Positions 38,044-47,526 of a stretch of 64,000 nucleotides of DNA are shown piece after piece. The notes beneath the pieces were generated by a model, which saw nothing but the letters and a program-made list of their open reading frames with translations, was not told the origin of the DNA and ran no database searches. This DNA is from Actinopolyspora xinjiangensis (lineage in GTDB: Bacteria; Actinomycetota; Actinomycetes; Mycobacteriales; Pseudonocardiaceae), in assembly GCF_900104475.1 (NCBI RefSeq), contig NZ_FNJR01000006.1:124001-188000 (forward strand). Reading direction: 5' to 3'. Every line of letters starts with the position of its first letter. The stretch's first letter is position 1. A program made the position numbers and the translations under genes.

Positions 38044-39066
38044 GTGAACGCGGACGAGCGCCGCTTCGAGGTGCTGCGCGCGATCGTTGCCGACTACGTT
38101 TCCACCAATGAGCCGGTCGGTTCGAAGACGCTCGTCGAGCAGCACAACCTGGGTGTGTCGAGTGCCACGGTACGCAACGACATGGCCGTGCTCGAGGAGG
38201 AGGGACTCATCGCGCAGCCGCACACCAGCGCGGGACGGATCCCCACCGACCACGGGTACCGTACCTTCGTCGACCGGTTGCACGAGATCAAGCCGCTGAC
38301 CTCGCCGGAGCGTCGCGCCATTCACGCCTTCCTGGAGGGGGCGTTGGATCTCGACGACGTGATGCGGCGGAGCGTCCGGCTGCTGGCCCAGCTCACCCAG
38401 CAGGTCGCCGTGGTGCAGTACCCCACGCTGACCCAGTCGACCGTGCGGCACGTCGAAGTGGTGACCATCACCCCGGCGCGCCTCATGCTGGTGCTGATCA
38501 CCGATACCGGCCGTGTCGACCAGCGTATGGTCGACCTGGGCGACGTCATCGGCGAGGAGGACGTCTCACGGCTGCGCACCGTGCTCAACTCGGCGATGGC
38601 GGAGAAGCGGCTCGCCGACGCCTCGGCCTCGGTGGCAGAACTTCCCGAGCAGGCCCCGCCCGAACTGCGGGAGACCATGTCCCGGGTCTGTGCGGTGCTC
38701 ATCGAGACGTTGGTGGAACACCCCGACGAGCGAATGGTGCTCGGCGGCACGCCCAATCTGACCCGCAACGTGGCCGATTTCCCCGGTTCACTGCGTCAGG
38801 TCCTGGAAGCGCTCGAGGAACAGGTGGTCGTGCTGCGGTTGTTGGCCGCGGCACGGGACTCCGAGGGCGTGACGGTTCGTATCGGGATGGAGAACGAGGC
38901 CGAGGAGATGCAGACCACCTCGGTCGTTTCCACCGGTTACGGTTCGCATGGGACGGTACTGGGGGGTATGGGCGTGGTCGGCCCCACTCGGATGGACTAT
39001 CCGGGAACGATGGCAGCGGTTCGTGCCGTTGCGTCCTACGTGGGAGAGATCCTGGCGGGGCGGTGA
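38044..39066 (+). CDS. hrcA: heat-inducible transcription repressor HrcA
   Basis: A 340-residue protein. The N-terminal winged helix reads [20 protein letters not shown] and [20 protein letters not shown], then [20 protein letters not shown], all signature HrcA blocks. The GAF-like dimerisation region and VRIGMENE follow. It represses chaperonin genes by binding CIRCE; GroES/EL are not in this window. GTG 38044 is chosen because GAGGAGGTGA lies just upstream. dnaJ2 follows 90 bp later. Confidence 0.95.
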   Translation: MNADERRFEVLRAIVADYVSTNEPVGSKTLVEQHNLGVSSATVRNDMAVLEEEGLIAQPHTSAGRIPTDHGYRTFVDRLHEIKPLTSPERRAIHAFLEGALDLDDVMRRSVRLLAQLTQQVAVVQYPTLTQSTVRHVEVVTITPARLMLVLITDTGRVDQRMVDLGDVIGEEDVSRLRTVLNSAMAEKRLADASASVAELPEQAPPELRETMSRVCAVLIETLVEHPDERMVLGGTPNLTRNVADFPGSLRQVLEALEEQVVVLRLLAAARDSEGVTVRIGMENEAEEMQTTSVVSTGYGSHGTVLGGMGVVGPTRMDYPGTMAAVRAVASYVGEILAGR

Positions 39067-39156
39067 CGTCCGTGTGGCACGTGTGGCGCGCCACGACCGG
39101 CCCTTCGGAACTCTTCGGCATGTACCCGCTAGACGAGCAGAGGAAGAGCGCACAAG

Positions 39157-40335
39157 GTGGCCAAGGACTACTACGGGATCCTCGGGGTATCCAAGGACGC
39201 GACCCAGGATCAGATCAAGCGGGCTTACCGCAAGCTTGCGCGGGAACTCCACCCCGACGTCAACAAGGAGGAGGGAGCGCAGGAGCGCTTCCGAGAGGTG
39301 AGCACTGCTTACGAAGTTCTTTCGGATCCGCAGAAGCGTCAGATGGTCGACCTGGGCGGCGATCCGATGGACAGTGGGGGAGGCGCCGCGGGCGGACGTG
39401 CCGGTGGTGACCCCTTCGCCGGGTTCGGCGGCCTCGGCGACATCATGGACGCCTTCTTCGGCGGTGGAGCGGGCGGCGGTTCCACGCGCGGGCCGCGCAG
39501 TCGCGTACAGCAGGGTTCCGACGCCCTGCTGCGGCTGGAACTGACCCTCGAGGAGTGTGCCCAGGGCGTGAACCGCGACGTCACCGTCGACACGGCGGTC
39601 GTGTGCGACACCTGCCAGGGTGGTGGCTCCAGTGCGGGCAGTGCTCCCGCCACCTGTGACACCTGCGAGGGCCGCGGCGAGATCCAGTCGGTGCAGCGCT
39701 CCTTCCTCGGGCAGGTCATGACCTCGCGTCCCTGCCCGGTGTGCCGTGGCTTCGGTGAGGTCATCACCGATCCGTGTCAGCAGTGCGGCGGTGACGGCCG
39801 CGTGCGTTCCAGGCGGTCCATCACGGTCAAGATTCCCGCCGGTGTGGGTGACGGTATGCGCGTCCGCCTCGCCGGTGAGGGCGAGGTCGGCCCCGGCGGC
39901 GGTCCCGCGGGCGACCTCTTCGTCGAGGTCGAGGAGCTCCAGCACGAGCGGTTCGTCCGTGACGGTGCCGATCTGCACTGCCACGTGCAGGTCCCCATGA
40001 CGGCGGCCGCGCTCGGCACCGTGGTCAACATCCAGACCCTCGACGACGAGGAGGAGCTGACGGTCGAACCGGGCACGCAGCCGGGCACCGAGTACGTGCT
40101 CAACGGTCGGGGACTACCCAAGCTGCGTTCGAACGGGCGGGTCAGCGGCCACGGCGACCTGCACGTTCACCTGGACGTGCGGGTGCCGACGAAGCTGGAC
40201 GGCGAGCAGGCCGACCTGCTGCGCCAGCTGGCCACGGCGCGTGAGGAGGAACAGCCCGAGCCCAGCGTGAGCGCGAGCGGCAACGGGCACCGCAACGGCA
40301 TCTTCTCCCGCTTCCGGGGCTTCGGCCACCGCTGA
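39157..40335 (+). CDS. dnaJ: molecular chaperone DnaJ (DnaJ2 type)
   Basis: A 392-residue DnaJ. The J domain (residues 1-70) has [20 protein letters not shown] and the HPD motif in [11 protein letters not shown] Gly-rich segment follows. The zinc centre has four repeats: [24 protein letters not shown] and CQQCGGDG. C-terminal substrate-binding domains complete it. It stimulates DnaK ATPase and delivers clients. It is the hrcA-linked paralog, not the one encoded with dnaK. GTG start. Confidence 0.96.
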   Translation: MAKDYYGILGVSKDATQDQIKRAYRKLARELHPDVNKEEGAQERFREVSTAYEVLSDPQKRQMVDLGGDPMDSGGGAAGGRAGGDPFAGFGGLGDIMDAFFGGGAGGGSTRGPRSRVQQGSDALLRLELTLEECAQGVNRDVTVDTAVVCDTCQGGGSSAGSAPATCDTCEGRGEIQSVQRSFLGQVMTSRPCPVCRGFGEVITDPCQQCGGDGRVRSRRSITVKIPAGVGDGMRVRLAGEGEVGPGGGPAGDLFVEVEELQHERFVRDGADLHCHVQVPMTAAALGTVVNIQTLDDEEELTVEPGTQPGTEYVLNGRGLPKLRSNGRVSGHGDLHVHLDVRVPTKLDGEQADLLRQLATAREEEQPEPSVSASGNGHRNGIFSRFRGFGHR

Positions 40336-40340
40336 CTCCG

Positions 40341-40364
40341 CGGGCCCCGCGGTGGCGGGGCCCG
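40341..40364 (+). terminator. 10-bp hairpin after dnaJ
   Basis: 40341-40350 (CGGGCCCCGC) pairs with 40355-40364 around GGTG, 5 bp after the dnaJ stop. Confidence 0.7.
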
Positions 40365-40436
40365 GTCGGAACACGGTTTCCGACGTGGCGGATTCGTTCG
40401 CCCCGTCCCGATTCGTCTCCCGGAGAAGGTAGCGCG

Positions 40437-41177
40437 ATGCCATCCACCCTGCCGGTCTTCTCTGTCGACGACCTGCCAGTGGGCCGGTTCGCCAGACTCG
40501 ACGGTCCCGAGGGCAAGCACGCCGCCACGGTGCGCCGGATGCGCTCCGGCGCTCAGCTGATGCTGTCCGACGGTCGCGGTGGTCTGGCCGAGTGCCGGGT
40601 GACCGACGTCGCCAGGGACGCTCTCGACCTGGAGGTGCTGCGGCGGGAACGGATTCCGGCCTCCGAGCCCCGGGTCAGGCTGGTGCAGGCGCTGGTCAAG
40701 GGTGATCGCGGTGAGCTCGCGGTCGAGCTGGCCACGGAGGCGGGTGTGGACGTGGTCACCCCTTGGCGGGCCGAACGCTGCGTGGCTCGCTGGGAGGAGG
40801 GCCCTCGCGGTGCCAAGGCGCTGGCGCGGTGGCGCAACTCGGCCCTGCAGGCCGCCAAGCAGGCCCGCAGGGCATGGACCCCCACGGTGACCGAGCCGTA
40901 CTCCACCTCCGGGCTGGCCGAGGTGCTCGCGGACGCCGACGCCGCGTTCGTGCTGCACGAGTCCGCCGACGCCGGTCTGACCGACGTCGAGCTTCCCGCC
41001 GCCGGTGAGATCGCCGTGGTGGTCGGCCCGGAGGGCGGTGTCACCGAGGGGGAGTTGTCGAGTCTGGCCTCGATGGGGGCGCGTCCGATGCGCCTGGGGC
41101 ACGAGGTGCTGCGCGCCTCCACGGCCGGCGCCGTGCTCCTCGGGGCACTGGGGGTCCTGACCCCCCGATGGCGGTGA
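40437..41177 (+). CDS. rsmE: 16S rRNA (uracil-1498-N3)-methyltransferase
   Basis: A 246-residue SPOUT methyltransferase. The N-terminal PUA-like domain (GPEGKHAATVRRMRSGAQLML) precedes the knotted catalytic domain with QALVKGDRGELAVELATEAGV, the SAM-binding VVVGPEGGVTEGEL and LGHEVLRASTAGAVLLGAL. RsmE methylates U1498 of 16S rRNA at the decoding centre. GGAGAAGG lies 8 nt before ATG. Usual neighbour of dnaJ2 and the HIT gene in actinobacteria. Confidence 0.95.
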   Translation: MPSTLPVFSVDDLPVGRFARLDGPEGKHAATVRRMRSGAQLMLSDGRGGLAECRVTDVARDALDLEVLRRERIPASEPRVRLVQALVKGDRGELAVELATEAGVDVVTPWRAERCVARWEEGPRGAKALARWRNSALQAAKQARRAWTPTVTEPYSTSGLAEVLADADAAFVLHESADAGLTDVELPAAGEIAVVVGPEGGVTEGELSSLASMGARPMRLGHEVLRASTAGAVLLGALGVLTPRWR

Positions 41178-41219
41178 CCGGCCGGGCGGAGCACCTGTCG
41201 CGCAGTGATCAGCGGTGGA

Positions 41220-41225
41220 TAGTCT
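41220..41225 (+). promoter_or_regulatory. -10 box TAGTCT before the HIT gene
   Basis: Ends 7 nt before ATG 41233, indicating a leaderless mRNA starting close to the initiation codon. Confidence 0.5.
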
Positions 41226-41232
41226 CACGGGC

Positions 41233-41583
41233 ATGACCGAGAGCGATCCCTCCCTGTTCGAACGGATGATCGCGGGGGAGATTCCCGCCGACTTCGTGCA
41301 CAGCGACGAGCGCACCATCGCGATCCGCGACATCAGCCCGCAGGCACCGGTTCACGTGCTGGTCGTCCCCCGTGAGCGGTACCGCAACGCCGCCGAGCTG
41401 GCCGCGGCGGATCCGGAGCTGCTGGCCGAGCTCTTCCGGGTGGCGGCTCGGATCGCCGAGAGCGAGGGGGTCGCCGAGTCCGGTTACCGCCTGCTGTTCA
41501 ACACCAACGCCGACGCCGGGCAGACCATCTTCCACGTGCACCTGCACCTGCTCGGCGGGCGGGAGCTGGGACCGCTGGCCTGA
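41233..41583 (+). CDS. HIT-family purine nucleotide hydrolase (HINT type)
   Basis: A 116-residue protein. Catalytic triad motif HVHLHLLGG near the C-terminus (residues about 102-110) and RDISPQAPVHVLVVPRERY in the first half define the Hint branch. These hydrolyse nucleoside phosphoramidates and AMP-lysine. ATG 41233 was chosen because a TAGTCT -10 box lies just before it. Conserved next to rsmE and phoH in actinobacteria. Confidence 0.93.
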   Translation: MTESDPSLFERMIAGEIPADFVHSDERTIAIRDISPQAPVHVLVVPRERYRNAAELAAADPELLAELFRVAARIAESEGVAESGYRLLFNTNADAGQTIFHVHLHLLGGRELGPLA

Positions 41584-41667
41584 CCCGCATGAGCGGTAAG
41601 GGGGCGCCCGCCGTCGGGTGGGCCCGACTGCGGGGCGGTCCAGTTGCCGGTTGCTCTACCATTGACA

Positions 41668-42804
41668 GTGACAGGATCCAGTACCGAAATCGCGCTTCGG
41701 CGCAGGAAGCAGGCCGGTAACAGCGTGGCCGGAACCGCAGCGGATGGGGCAGCGGCCCGATCGGGGAATCAGTCGTCCCAGCCCCAGAAGGCACAGTCCA
41801 CCCGTACCGTGCCCGACACGGCGGTGCTCGCTCTGCTCGGCTCGAAGGACGAGAACCTTCGAACCGCCGAGGACGTACTCGACGCGGACTTGCACGTGCG
41901 GGGCAACGAGGTCAGCATCTCCGGCGAACCCTCCGAGGTGGCGTTCGCCGAGCGGGTGTTCGACGAGCTCATCGAACTGGTTTCCAAGGGCAACCAGCTC
42001 ACCCCCGACGTCGTGCGCCGCAGCGTGACGATGCTTTCCGCCAGCGACGGGGACTCGCCCAACGACGTGCTGACCATGGACGTGCTGTCACGTCGTGGGC
42101 GCAGCATCCGACCGAAGACCGCCAACCAGAAGCGCTACGTCGATGCCATCGACGAGAACACGGTCGTCTTCGGGATCGGCCCCGCCGGGACCGGCAAGAC
42201 CTACCTGGCCATGGCCAAGGCCGTGCAGGCCCTGCAGGCCAAGGAGGTCAACCGGATCATCCTCATCCGGCCGGCCGTGGAGGCGGGGGAGCGGTTGGGC
42301 TATCTGCCCGGCAGCCTCTACGAGAAGATCGATCCGTACCTGCGGCCGCTCTACGACGCGCTGTACGACATGATCGACCCCGAGTCGGTTCCCCGCCTGA
42401 CCCAGGCCGGGACCATCGAGGTCGCTCCGCTGGCCTACATGCGCGGACGTACCCTCAACGACGCGTTCATCATCCTCGACGAGGCGCAGAACACCACCCC
42501 CGAGCAGATGAAGATGTTCCTGACCAGGCTGGGGTTCGGCTCCAAGATCGTGGTCACCGGCGACGTGACCCAGATCGACCTGCCCGGCGGGCAGCGCAGC
42601 GGTCTCAAAGTGGTGCGCGAGATCCTGGAGGGGATCGACGACATCTGCTTCTCGGCCCTGGACAGCCAGGACGTGGTGCGTCACCGCCTGGTCGGTGAGA
42701 TCGTGAACGCCTACGACCGCTGGCAGGCGCACCAGGACGGTGAGGGCGGCGATCCCGCCCGAAAGACACGATTTCCCGAGGGGCGGGCGCACGAGCAGGC
42801 ATGA
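41668..42804 (+). CDS. phoH: PhoH-like ATPase
   Basis: A 378-residue protein. Walker [20 protein letters not shown] and Walker [18 protein letters not shown] are intact, with [22 protein letters not shown] between them. Sensor segment [19 protein letters not shown] follows. The N-terminal KH-like part covers residues about 60-110. PhoH with YbeY takes part in rRNA or RNA quality control. The start is uncertain: GTG 41668 has TACCAT 5 nt before it and no ribosome binding site, suggesting leaderless initiation; TTG 41644 is the alternative. Overlaps ybeY by 4 nt. Confidence 0.94.
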   Translation: MTGSSTEIALRRRKQAGNSVAGTAADGAAARSGNQSSQPQKAQSTRTVPDTAVLALLGSKDENLRTAEDVLDADLHVRGNEVSISGEPSEVAFAERVFDELIELVSKGNQLTPDVVRRSVTMLSASDGDSPNDVLTMDVLSRRGRSIRPKTANQKRYVDAIDENTVVFGIGPAGTGKTYLAMAKAVQALQAKEVNRIILIRPAVEAGERLGYLPGSLYEKIDPYLRPLYDALYDMIDPESVPRLTQAGTIEVAPLAYMRGRTLNDAFIILDEAQNTTPEQMKMFLTRLGFGSKIVVTGDVTQIDLPGGQRSGLKVVREILEGIDDICFSALDSQDVVRHRLVGEIVNAYDRWQAHQDGEGGDPARKTRFPEGRAHEQA

Positions 42805-43364
42805 GCATCGAGATAGCCAACGAGTCCGTTGTCCGGGTTCCGGAGACCACCATCGTCTCCGTCGCCCGTTTCGCGCTGGACCGCATGGGCGTGAGTCAGT
42901 TGGCCGAGCTGTCCATCGTGCTGGTGGAACTCGACGTCATGGCCGACCTGCACGAACGTTGGATGGACCTGTCCGGTCCGACCGACGTGATGGCATTCCC
43001 GATGGAGGAGTACGAGGCGCCGCGCGGACCCGAGTCCACCGAGGCCAGCCCGGGGCTGCTCGGTGACATCGTGCTGTGTCCCGAGTTCGCCAGGGACCAG
43101 GCGCGCAAGGCCGGGCACGGGATGGAGGACGAGCTCTACCTGCTCACGGTGCACGGCGTGCTGCACCTGCTCGGGTACGACCACGCCGAGCCCGAGGAGG
43201 AACGCGAGATGTTCGCGTTGCAGAACCGGTTGCTGAGCGAGTTCCGGGAAGCCAAGACGGAGGCCGATCGCGCCGCGCAGCAACGCGACGCCGACTCACG
43301 GGTGCTCGGGGTGGTCGGGCTGGACGACTCCCAGCGGAGCGGCGACGGCGAATCCGAGCGGTAA
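42801..43364 (+). CDS. ybeY: endoribonuclease YbeY (rRNA maturation)
   Basis: A 187-residue metalloprotein. The zinc motif [11 protein letters not shown] has its three histidines at 118, 122 and 128, followed by [12 protein letters not shown]. The central [14 protein letters not shown] block is also conserved. YbeY matures 16S rRNA 3' ends and supports ribosome quality control. ATGA overlap with phoH. The last 30 residues are a polar lineage-specific tail. Confidence 0.95.
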   Translation: MSIEIANESVVRVPETTIVSVARFALDRMGVSQLAELSIVLVELDVMADLHERWMDLSGPTDVMAFPMEEYEAPRGPESTEASPGLLGDIVLCPEFARDQARKAGHGMEDELYLLTVHGVLHLLGYDHAEPEEEREMFALQNRLLSEFREAKTEADRAAQQRDADSRVLGVVGLDDSQRSGDGESER

Positions 43365-43378
43365 CGGACGTTCTCATC

Positions 43379-44701
43379 GTGTTCACCGGTACCACCGCGC
43401 TGCTGGCGTGGGCTGTGCTGTTGGTGCTCGCCGCCGGGGTCTTCGCCGCTGCCGACGCGGCGATCGGTACGGCTTCGAGCGCCCGCGTCGAGGAGCTGTT
43501 GCGGCAGGGGCGCGGCGGAGCGCGGCAGTTCGCCCGCGTGCTGGCCGACCGCCCCAGGCACGTCAATCTGCTGTTGTTGCTGCGGCTGACCTGTGAGCTG
43601 ACGGCGACGGTGCTGGTCACCGTGGTGGTGCTCGAAGTGGGTTCCTCGTCCGGCTGGTCGGTGCTGTTCGCGGTGCTGATCATGCTGGTGGTTTCCTACG
43701 TACTGGTCGGCGTGGGGCCGCGCACCGTGGGTCGGCAGCACCCGTACGGGGTGGGGCTCGTGGTCGCGGGACCCGTGGCCGTGCTCGCGCGGCTGCTCAA
43801 CCCGCTCACGCGGCTGCTGATACTCGTCGGCAACGCCATCACGCCGGGGCGCGGCTTCCGGGAGGGGCCGTTCTCCTCGGAGGTGGAGTTGCGCGAGCTC
43901 GTTGACCTGGCCGGGGAGCGCGGCGTGGTCGCCGCGGGGGAACGCGAGATGATCCACTCGGTCTTCGAACTCGGCGACACCACCGCACGCGAGGTGATGG
44001 TCCCGCGCACCGAGATGATCTGGATCGAACGCGTGAAGTCCCCCAGACAGGCGCTGGCTCTGGCGTTGCGTTCCGGCTTCTCCCGCATTCCCGTCATCGG
44101 CGAGAGCGTCGACGACGTCGTCGGGGTCGTCACTCTCAAGGAGCTGGCCAGGGCAACCACCGAGCGCGCCGCCGATTTCGACGCCGAGCGGGGGCAGGTC
44201 GCCGACCTGATGCGGGAGGCGAGCTTCGTGCCGGACTCCAAGCGGCTCGACGAGCTGCTCAAGGAGATGCAGCTCTCGCGCAGTCACATGGCCGTGGCCG
44301 TGGACGAGTACGGCGGTACTGCCGGGCTGCTGACCATCGAGGACATCATCGAGGAGATCGTCGGCGAGATCACGGACGAGTCGGACCGGGAGGAGCACCG
44401 TCCGGTCGAGTGGCTCGACGAGGAGCTGGTGCGGGTCAGTTCACGGCTGCCGGTCGCGGATCTGGCGTCCCTGTTCGAGGTGGAGTTGGACGACTCCGAG
44501 GTCGAGACCGTGGGTGGGCTGCTCGCCCAGCGTCTCGGTCGCGTTCCGCTTCCGGGGGCGGAGGCGGTGATGTCCGGACTCCGGTTGCGTGCCGAGGGCG
44601 GCAAGGATCACCGAGGCCGAATCCGTATCAACGCGCTGCTGGTCCGCAGAGCGGGAGAGTCCGACGGGCACAACGGCGCCGACGACGAAAGGAGCTCGTG
44701 A
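43379..44701 (+). CDS. CNNM/CorC-family transporter (hemolysin C-like) with CBS pair
   Basis: A 440-residue membrane protein. The N-terminal CNNM (DUF21) domain has about four membrane segments ([58 protein letters not shown]). [26 protein letters not shown] leads into two CBS domains with GVVTLKEL and [19 protein letters not shown], then a C-terminal CorC_HlyC domain. The family moves Mg and perhaps Co across the membrane. GTG 43379 lies 15 nt after ybeY. Standard position between ybeY and era. Confidence 0.92.
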   Translation: MFTGTTALLAWAVLLVLAAGVFAAADAAIGTASSARVEELLRQGRGGARQFARVLADRPRHVNLLLLLRLTCELTATVLVTVVVLEVGSSSGWSVLFAVLIMLVVSYVLVGVGPRTVGRQHPYGVGLVVAGPVAVLARLLNPLTRLLILVGNAITPGRGFREGPFSSEVELRELVDLAGERGVVAAGEREMIHSVFELGDTTAREVMVPRTEMIWIERVKSPRQALALALRSGFSRIPVIGESVDDVVGVVTLKELARATTERAADFDAERGQVADLMREASFVPDSKRLDELLKEMQLSRSHMAVAVDEYGGTAGLLTIEDIIEEIVGEITDESDREEHRPVEWLDEELVRVSSRLPVADLASLFEVELDDSEVETVGGLLAQRLGRVPLPGAEAVMSGLRLRAEGGKDHRGRIRINALLVRRAGESDGHNGADDERSS

Positions 44702-44702
44702 C

Positions 44703-45068
44703 ATGGGTGAACGCACCGAGTTCGTGACCGAACAGCTCGACGCCGAGGACGCCAAGATCGTGACCCTGGCGCGTTCGGCTCGGGCGCGTATCGGCGCTGC
44801 CGAGGGGAGTGCCGTGCGCGACACCGACGGCAGGACCTACACCGGGTGCACGGTGCGTACCGCGACACTGTGGTTGAGCGCGCTGCAGGTGGCGGTGGCC
44901 AACGCCTTCTCCAGCGGCGCCGAGGGGTTGGAGGCCGCGGCCGTCGTCACCGAGGCCGAGGAGGTGGACTCGGACTCCGTGGCCGCCGTGCGCGATCTGG
45001 CCAGCGGGGCTCCGATCTTCCGCGCGGGCGGTGACGGTCGGGTCGTGGAGGTCTCACGTCCCTCCTGA
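44703..45068 (+). CDS. cytidine deaminase-like protein lacking catalytic motifs
   Basis: A 121-residue protein whose fold follows small cytidine deaminases: ARARIGAAEGSAVRDTDGRT, then GCTVRTATLWLSALQVAVAN. At the position of the catalytic C-A-E the sequence reads S-A-L, and no P-C-x-x-C zinc pair follows. Zinc binding and deamination are therefore unlikely. Similar genes sit between CNNM and era across actinobacteria, so a kept structural or regulatory role is probable. Starts 1 nt after the CNNM stop. Confidence 0.75.
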   Translation: MGERTEFVTEQLDAEDAKIVTLARSARARIGAAEGSAVRDTDGRTYTGCTVRTATLWLSALQVAVANAFSSGAEGLEAAAVVTEAEEVDSDSVAAVRDLASGAPIFRAGGDGRVVEVSRPS

Positions 45069-45097
45069 GGGAACTCGGACGGTTCCGGCCGGGTGGT

Positions 45098-45598
45098 CTA
45101 CTGCCACTCGGTCAGGCCCGCGTCGTAGGGCGAGGCGCGTGGTGGTGGCTCCTCGCCCGCCTCGGTGAATGCCTGTAGCGCCCGTACCAGTCCCGCGCGG
45201 TCCTCGTGCGGGATGCGCTCGACGATGGCCGATATCTCGCTGCGGCGGTACTCGGTGACCCGGTCCACCAGGTCGCGACCGGCGTCGGTGAGACTGACCG
45301 TGATCTCCCTGCGGGAGTCCGGGTTGCTGTTGCGCTGCGCCCATCCAGCCGTGACCAGCCTGTCGACCGTTCTGGTCGCCGTGGACGGGTTGACTCCCAG
45401 CATCTCCGCCAGCGAGACCAGCTTCAGTGGCCCCCGTGAGCCCAGCGCCACCAGCAGTCGGAACTGCGGCAGCGTGATCGGCCCGGCGACCGCGGCGACC
45501 GACTTCGCCGAGACCCCCACCAGTAACCGGGACGCGGTCAGCACCGCCTCGGTGATCGCGTCCACCTCACCACCGTTCGGCGGTATCTCTTCGCTCAT
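45098..45598 (-). CDS. MarR-family transcriptional regulator
   Basis: A 166-residue protein. Helix-turn-helix region LVSLAEMLGVNPSTATRTVDRLV and wing SNPDSRREITVSLTDAGRDLV identify MarR. The start MSEEIPPNGG was chosen over a longer frame that would cross the divergent promoter. It faces a ClC gene, and a perfect palindrome lies between them. Ligand unknown. By inference it represses the ClC gene and itself. Confidence 0.9.
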   Translation of the reverse strand: MSEEIPPNGGEVDAITEAVLTASRLLVGVSAKSVAAVAGPITLPQFRLLVALGSRGPLKLVSLAEMLGVNPSTATRTVDRLVTAGWAQRNSNPDSRREITVSLTDAGRDLVDRVTEYRRSEISAIVERIPHEDRAGLVRALQAFTEAGEEPPPRASPYDAGLTEWQ

Positions 45599-45633
45599 GT
45601 CGCTATTTTCACATTGACGTGCACAGGGCAAGA

Positions 45634-45648
45634 ATTGCATTATGCAAT
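45634..45648. promoter_or_regulatory. perfect palindrome, probable MarR operator over the ClC promoter
   Basis: ATTGCAT-T-ATGCAAT is symmetric over 15 bp, typical of MarR sites. TTGACG (45614-45619) and CATTAT (45638-45643), 18 bp apart, form a plausible promoter whose -10 lies inside the palindrome. A bound repressor would block RNA polymerase directly. Confidence 0.65.
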
Positions 45649-45652
45649 GGTG

Positions 45653-47428
45653 ATGGCGGAAGCCGTGAAACGATCGATAGCCCTGCCCGTGGCGGTACGT
45701 GGGCGGATCGGAATCTGGCTCCGCGAACGTGGCAGCGGCCTGATGGCCCTAGCACTGCTCGTCGGCCTCGGTTCGGGGCTCGGCGCCATCGCGTTCCGGT
45801 GGCTGATCACGTCCGCGACCGAGCTGTTCTCCGGGCGTCCCGAGTACACCGAAGTACCCGGTGCTTCGCACCCCTGGCTGCCTGGTCTCGGCGTGTGGTT
45901 CCTGGTGCTGGTTCCCGCCGTCGCCGGGCTGATCTACGGTCCGTTGGTCTACCGGTTCGCGCCCGAGGCCAAGGGGCACGGCGTGCCCGAGGTCATGTAC
46001 GCGGTCTCCGAGCGCGGCGGTCGGATCAAACCCCAGGTCAGTCTGGTCAAGGCGTTGGCGTCGGCCCTGTGCATCGGCGGTGGCGGCTCCGTCGGTAGGG
46101 AAGGGCCGATCGTGCAGATCGGTTCCGCTCTCGGCTCGACGATGGGGCGCGGGATGCGACTCACCGAGCGGAGGATGCGGGTGTTGGTCGCCTGCGGCGC
46201 GGCGGGCGGCATCGCCGCCACGTTCAACGCGCCCATGGCCGGACCGTTCTTCGCGATGGAACTCATTCTGCGCGACTTCACGGTCGAGTCCTTCGGCGCC
46301 GTGGTGCTCTCCAGCGTCACCGCCAGCGTGATCGGCCGTGCCGTGATGGGCAACGAGGCATTCCTGTCCCTGCCCGCGTTCCACCTGCGGAACCCCGGCG
46401 AATTCCTGCTGTTCGCGCTGCTCGGCGTGCTCGTCGGTGCCTCGGGAGTGCTGTTCTCCAAGGTCCTCTACAGGATCGAGGACCTCTGCGACCGGGTATG
46501 GCGTGGCCCTGAATGGCTGCGTCCCGGCGTGGGCGGGCTGCTGCTCGGGCTGCTGCTGGTGGCGCTGCCGCAGATGTACGGTGTGGGATACCCGGTGCTG
46601 GGCAACGCCATCAATGGGAACTACGCGATCTGGTTCCTGGTGATACTGCTGCTGGGCAAGATGCTGGCCACCAGTCTGACCATCGGCATCGGCGGCTCCG
46701 GCGGTGTGTTCGCTCCCGCGCTGTTCATCGGCGGTATGGGCGGGACCGCGTTCGGCATGGTCGCCCACGGCCTCTTGCCGGAGATCGCCGGTTCGCCGGG
46801 CGCTTACGGACTGATCGGCATGGGCGCGGCCTTCGCCGGCTCGGCACGGGCACCGATGACGGCCGTGATCATCCTGTTCGAGCTCACGGGGCAGTACTCG
46901 ATCATCCTGCCACTGATGCTCGCCGTCGTGGTAGCCACGTTGATCAGCAGGACCCTCAGTCGCGACACGATCTACACCACCAAGCTCAGCAGGCGTGGCA
47001 TCGACCTCGACGCCAGGCAGCGGCGTGGCCGGTTGCCGGACCGCACCGTCGCCGACGTGATGGAACCGCTGCCGCACACACTGACCACGCGCACCAAGCT
47101 CTCCGAAGCCGCACAGCGGTTGGCCCAGAGCACGGACTCGGTGCTGCCCGTCGTCGACGAGGACGGGCGCTACAAGGGATGCGTCACGGCGGGAGCCGTC
47201 GCCGAAGTGCTGGGGGACGGCACCACCGACAACGGCGAGGTCGGTGACCTGCTGGAGATTCCTCCCGCGATCGCTTCCGGCACCAAACTCGTCGACGCGC
47301 TCGACGCGCTCGTCTCCGTGGAGGTGACGGCCGCGCCGGTGCTGGAGGAGCAGGGCACCCAGCCGATCGGTTGGATCAGCCACCGCACGTTGCTGAGCTG
47401 CATGGGCAGCACCGCCAACACCGGCTGA
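45653..47428 (+). CDS. ClC-family chloride channel/transporter with CBS pair
   Basis: A 591-residue protein from ATG 45653 (ATG 45647 overlaps the palindrome and is less likely). The ClC motifs are KGHGVPEVMYA, GGGGSVGREGPIVQIG with the gating glutamate, and GIGGSGGVFAPALFIGGMGG. About ten membrane segments span residues 20-440. Two C-terminal CBS domains (VADVMEPLPHTLTTRTKLSE and GDLLEIPPAIASGTKLVDAL) probably sense nucleotides. The gating Glu suggests a chloride/proton antiporter. Divergent from marR, and inserted between the deaminase-like gene and era. Confidence 0.92.
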   Translation: MAEAVKRSIALPVAVRGRIGIWLRERGSGLMALALLVGLGSGLGAIAFRWLITSATELFSGRPEYTEVPGASHPWLPGLGVWFLVLVPAVAGLIYGPLVYRFAPEAKGHGVPEVMYAVSERGGRIKPQVSLVKALASALCIGGGGSVGREGPIVQIGSALGSTMGRGMRLTERRMRVLVACGAAGGIAATFNAPMAGPFFAMELILRDFTVESFGAVVLSSVTASVIGRAVMGNEAFLSLPAFHLRNPGEFLLFALLGVLVGASGVLFSKVLYRIEDLCDRVWRGPEWLRPGVGGLLLGLLLVALPQMYGVGYPVLGNAINGNYAIWFLVILLLGKMLATSLTIGIGGSGGVFAPALFIGGMGGTAFGMVAHGLLPEIAGSPGAYGLIGMGAAFAGSARAPMTAVIILFELTGQYSIILPLMLAVVVATLISRTLSRDTIYTTKLSRRGIDLDARQRRGRLPDRTVADVMEPLPHTLTTRTKLSEAAQRLAQSTDSVLPVVDEDGRYKGCVTAGAVAEVLGDGTTDNGEVGDLLEIPPAIASGTKLVDALDALVSVEVTAAPVLEEQGTQPIGWISHRTLLSCMGSTANTG

Positions 47429-47468
47429 GGGGCTTCGTCCTCACCGCTCGCGTTCGAGCCGCTCCCGT

Positions 47469-47499
47469 TCGCGGCGGGCGGAGTCCCCGCCCGCCGCGA
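47469..47499 (+). terminator. 13-bp hairpin between the ClC gene and era
   Basis: 47469-47481 pairs with 47487-47499 around AGTCC. It lies 40 bp after the ClC stop and just before era, isolating the two transcripts. Confidence 0.75.
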
Positions 47500-47526
47500 G
47501 GGCGGCGAGCACGTCAGAATAGAGCC

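Noticed and set aside
45749-47383. Long minus-strand open frame opposite the ClC gene
   Set aside because: Gln/His/Arg-rich shadow translation; the ClC motifs on the plus strand are unambiguous.
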